From Apilactobacillus waqarii (lineage in GTDB: Bacteria; Bacillota; Bacilli; Lactobacillales; Lactobacillaceae): 64,000 nt of DNA. How positions within the stretch are numbered: position 1 is the stretch's first letter; every line of letters begins with the position of its first letter. Shown here in pieces: positions 63,842 through 64,000 of this stretch. The notes beneath the pieces are model-generated. The model searched no databases, was not told the DNA's origin, and was given only the letters and a program-made list of their open reading frames with translations. Made by a program: the position numbers and the translations under genes. The stretch covers positions 165,492-229,491 of the forward strand of contig NZ_JAHQYH010000003.1 of assembly GCF_019061205.1 (NCBI RefSeq), read 5' to 3'.

Positions 63842-64000
63842 GTTGTCAATTGAGACAACGGTTGATATTAAAAGGTAGATCTTTGAAAACTGAACAAGAT
63901 TGATAATCGATGATGTGTAAGGAACTTACAACTTGGTTGTAAGAATTAAACATTGCGAAGTCAATTCGCTTATAAAATAACAATTTATTCAGAAGAGCTA
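63842..64000 (+). other. rRNA operon leader (16S gene just beyond the window)
   Basis: The phrase GATCTTTGAAAACTGAACAA (63878-63897) is the hallmark antitermination/leader element before 16S rRNA in lactobacilli and other Firmicutes. AACTTACAACTTGG/TTGTAAG stem material follows near 63923-63946. No mature 16S 5' end (AGAGTTTGATC) is reached, so the rRNA itself starts after position 64000. Confidence 0.8.

Overview
The window is a low-GC Firmicutes chromosome segment, almost certainly Lactobacillaceae. Evidence: the ribosomal/ECF order rpsM-rpsK-rpoA-rplQ-ecfA1-ecfA2-ecfT-truA-rplM-rpsI, the pcrA-ligA-camS-gatCAB-dagK-rlmCD run, an L17 downstream element after rplQ, CcpA and CtsR sites, and a lipoteichoic acid gene set. 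ptsH stands without ptsI, and a GRP-type sugar carrier and separate gluconate kinase and permease genes are present. This suggests a lineage with a reduced sugar PTS, such as the fructophilic/heterofermentative lactobacilli; that placement is inference.

Layout. 1-6.4 kb: end of the ribosomal protein/RNA polymerase alpha cluster, the energizing module of the ECF vitamin transporter, truA, rplM-rpsI. 6.4-8.8 kb: an ECF substrate subunit, a DUF2187-like protein, a membrane-anchored glucosaminidase overlapping xpt. 8.8-20 kb: DNA repair (pcrA, ligA), lipoprotein camS, the Asp/Glu-tRNA amidotransferase gatCAB, dagK and rlmCD. 20-29.9 kb: a defence island of clearly different base and codon use. 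It holds a four-gene extended type III restriction-modification operon (SNF2-like helicase with degenerate PLD-like N-terminus, DUF4391 protein, Mod, Res), followed by an mrr-type restriction gene split into two reading frames. 29.9-36.2 kb: a class I amidotransferase, an APC permease, gluconokinase with a CRE site, a GH25-like protein missing its catalytic acids, a DEAD-box RNA helicase, tRNA-Arg(CCU). 36.2-43.1 kb: a phosphate regulon (two pstS genes, each behind an identically built Pho box, pstCAB1B2, phoU, and an orphan degenerate OmpR-type regulator). 43.1-45.7 kb: GRP sugar transporter and CcpA-controlled gntP. 45.7-53.9 kb: gtrA/gtrB, mnaA, YihY, flavodoxin, recX, AI-2E-family exporter, tagD, prfC. 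53.9-58.2 kb: a MucBP-like protein of unknown role, clpE under CtsR, a small gene without a normal start codon, orphan ptsH, a structured RNA candidate. 58.2-63.6 kb: glycolipid anchor/lipoteichoic acid operon (two GT4 glycosyltransferases, a flippase-like protein, LtaS). 63.6-64 kb: three tandem promoters and the leader of an rRNA operon whose 16S gene lies just past the end.

The most interesting area is the defence island. A type III system carries two extra conserved-looking components of unknown role and sits next to a frame-split Mrr. Mrr is a nuclease type known to be triggered by some foreign methyltransferases, including type III Mod proteins, so the split may be how the two came to coexist.
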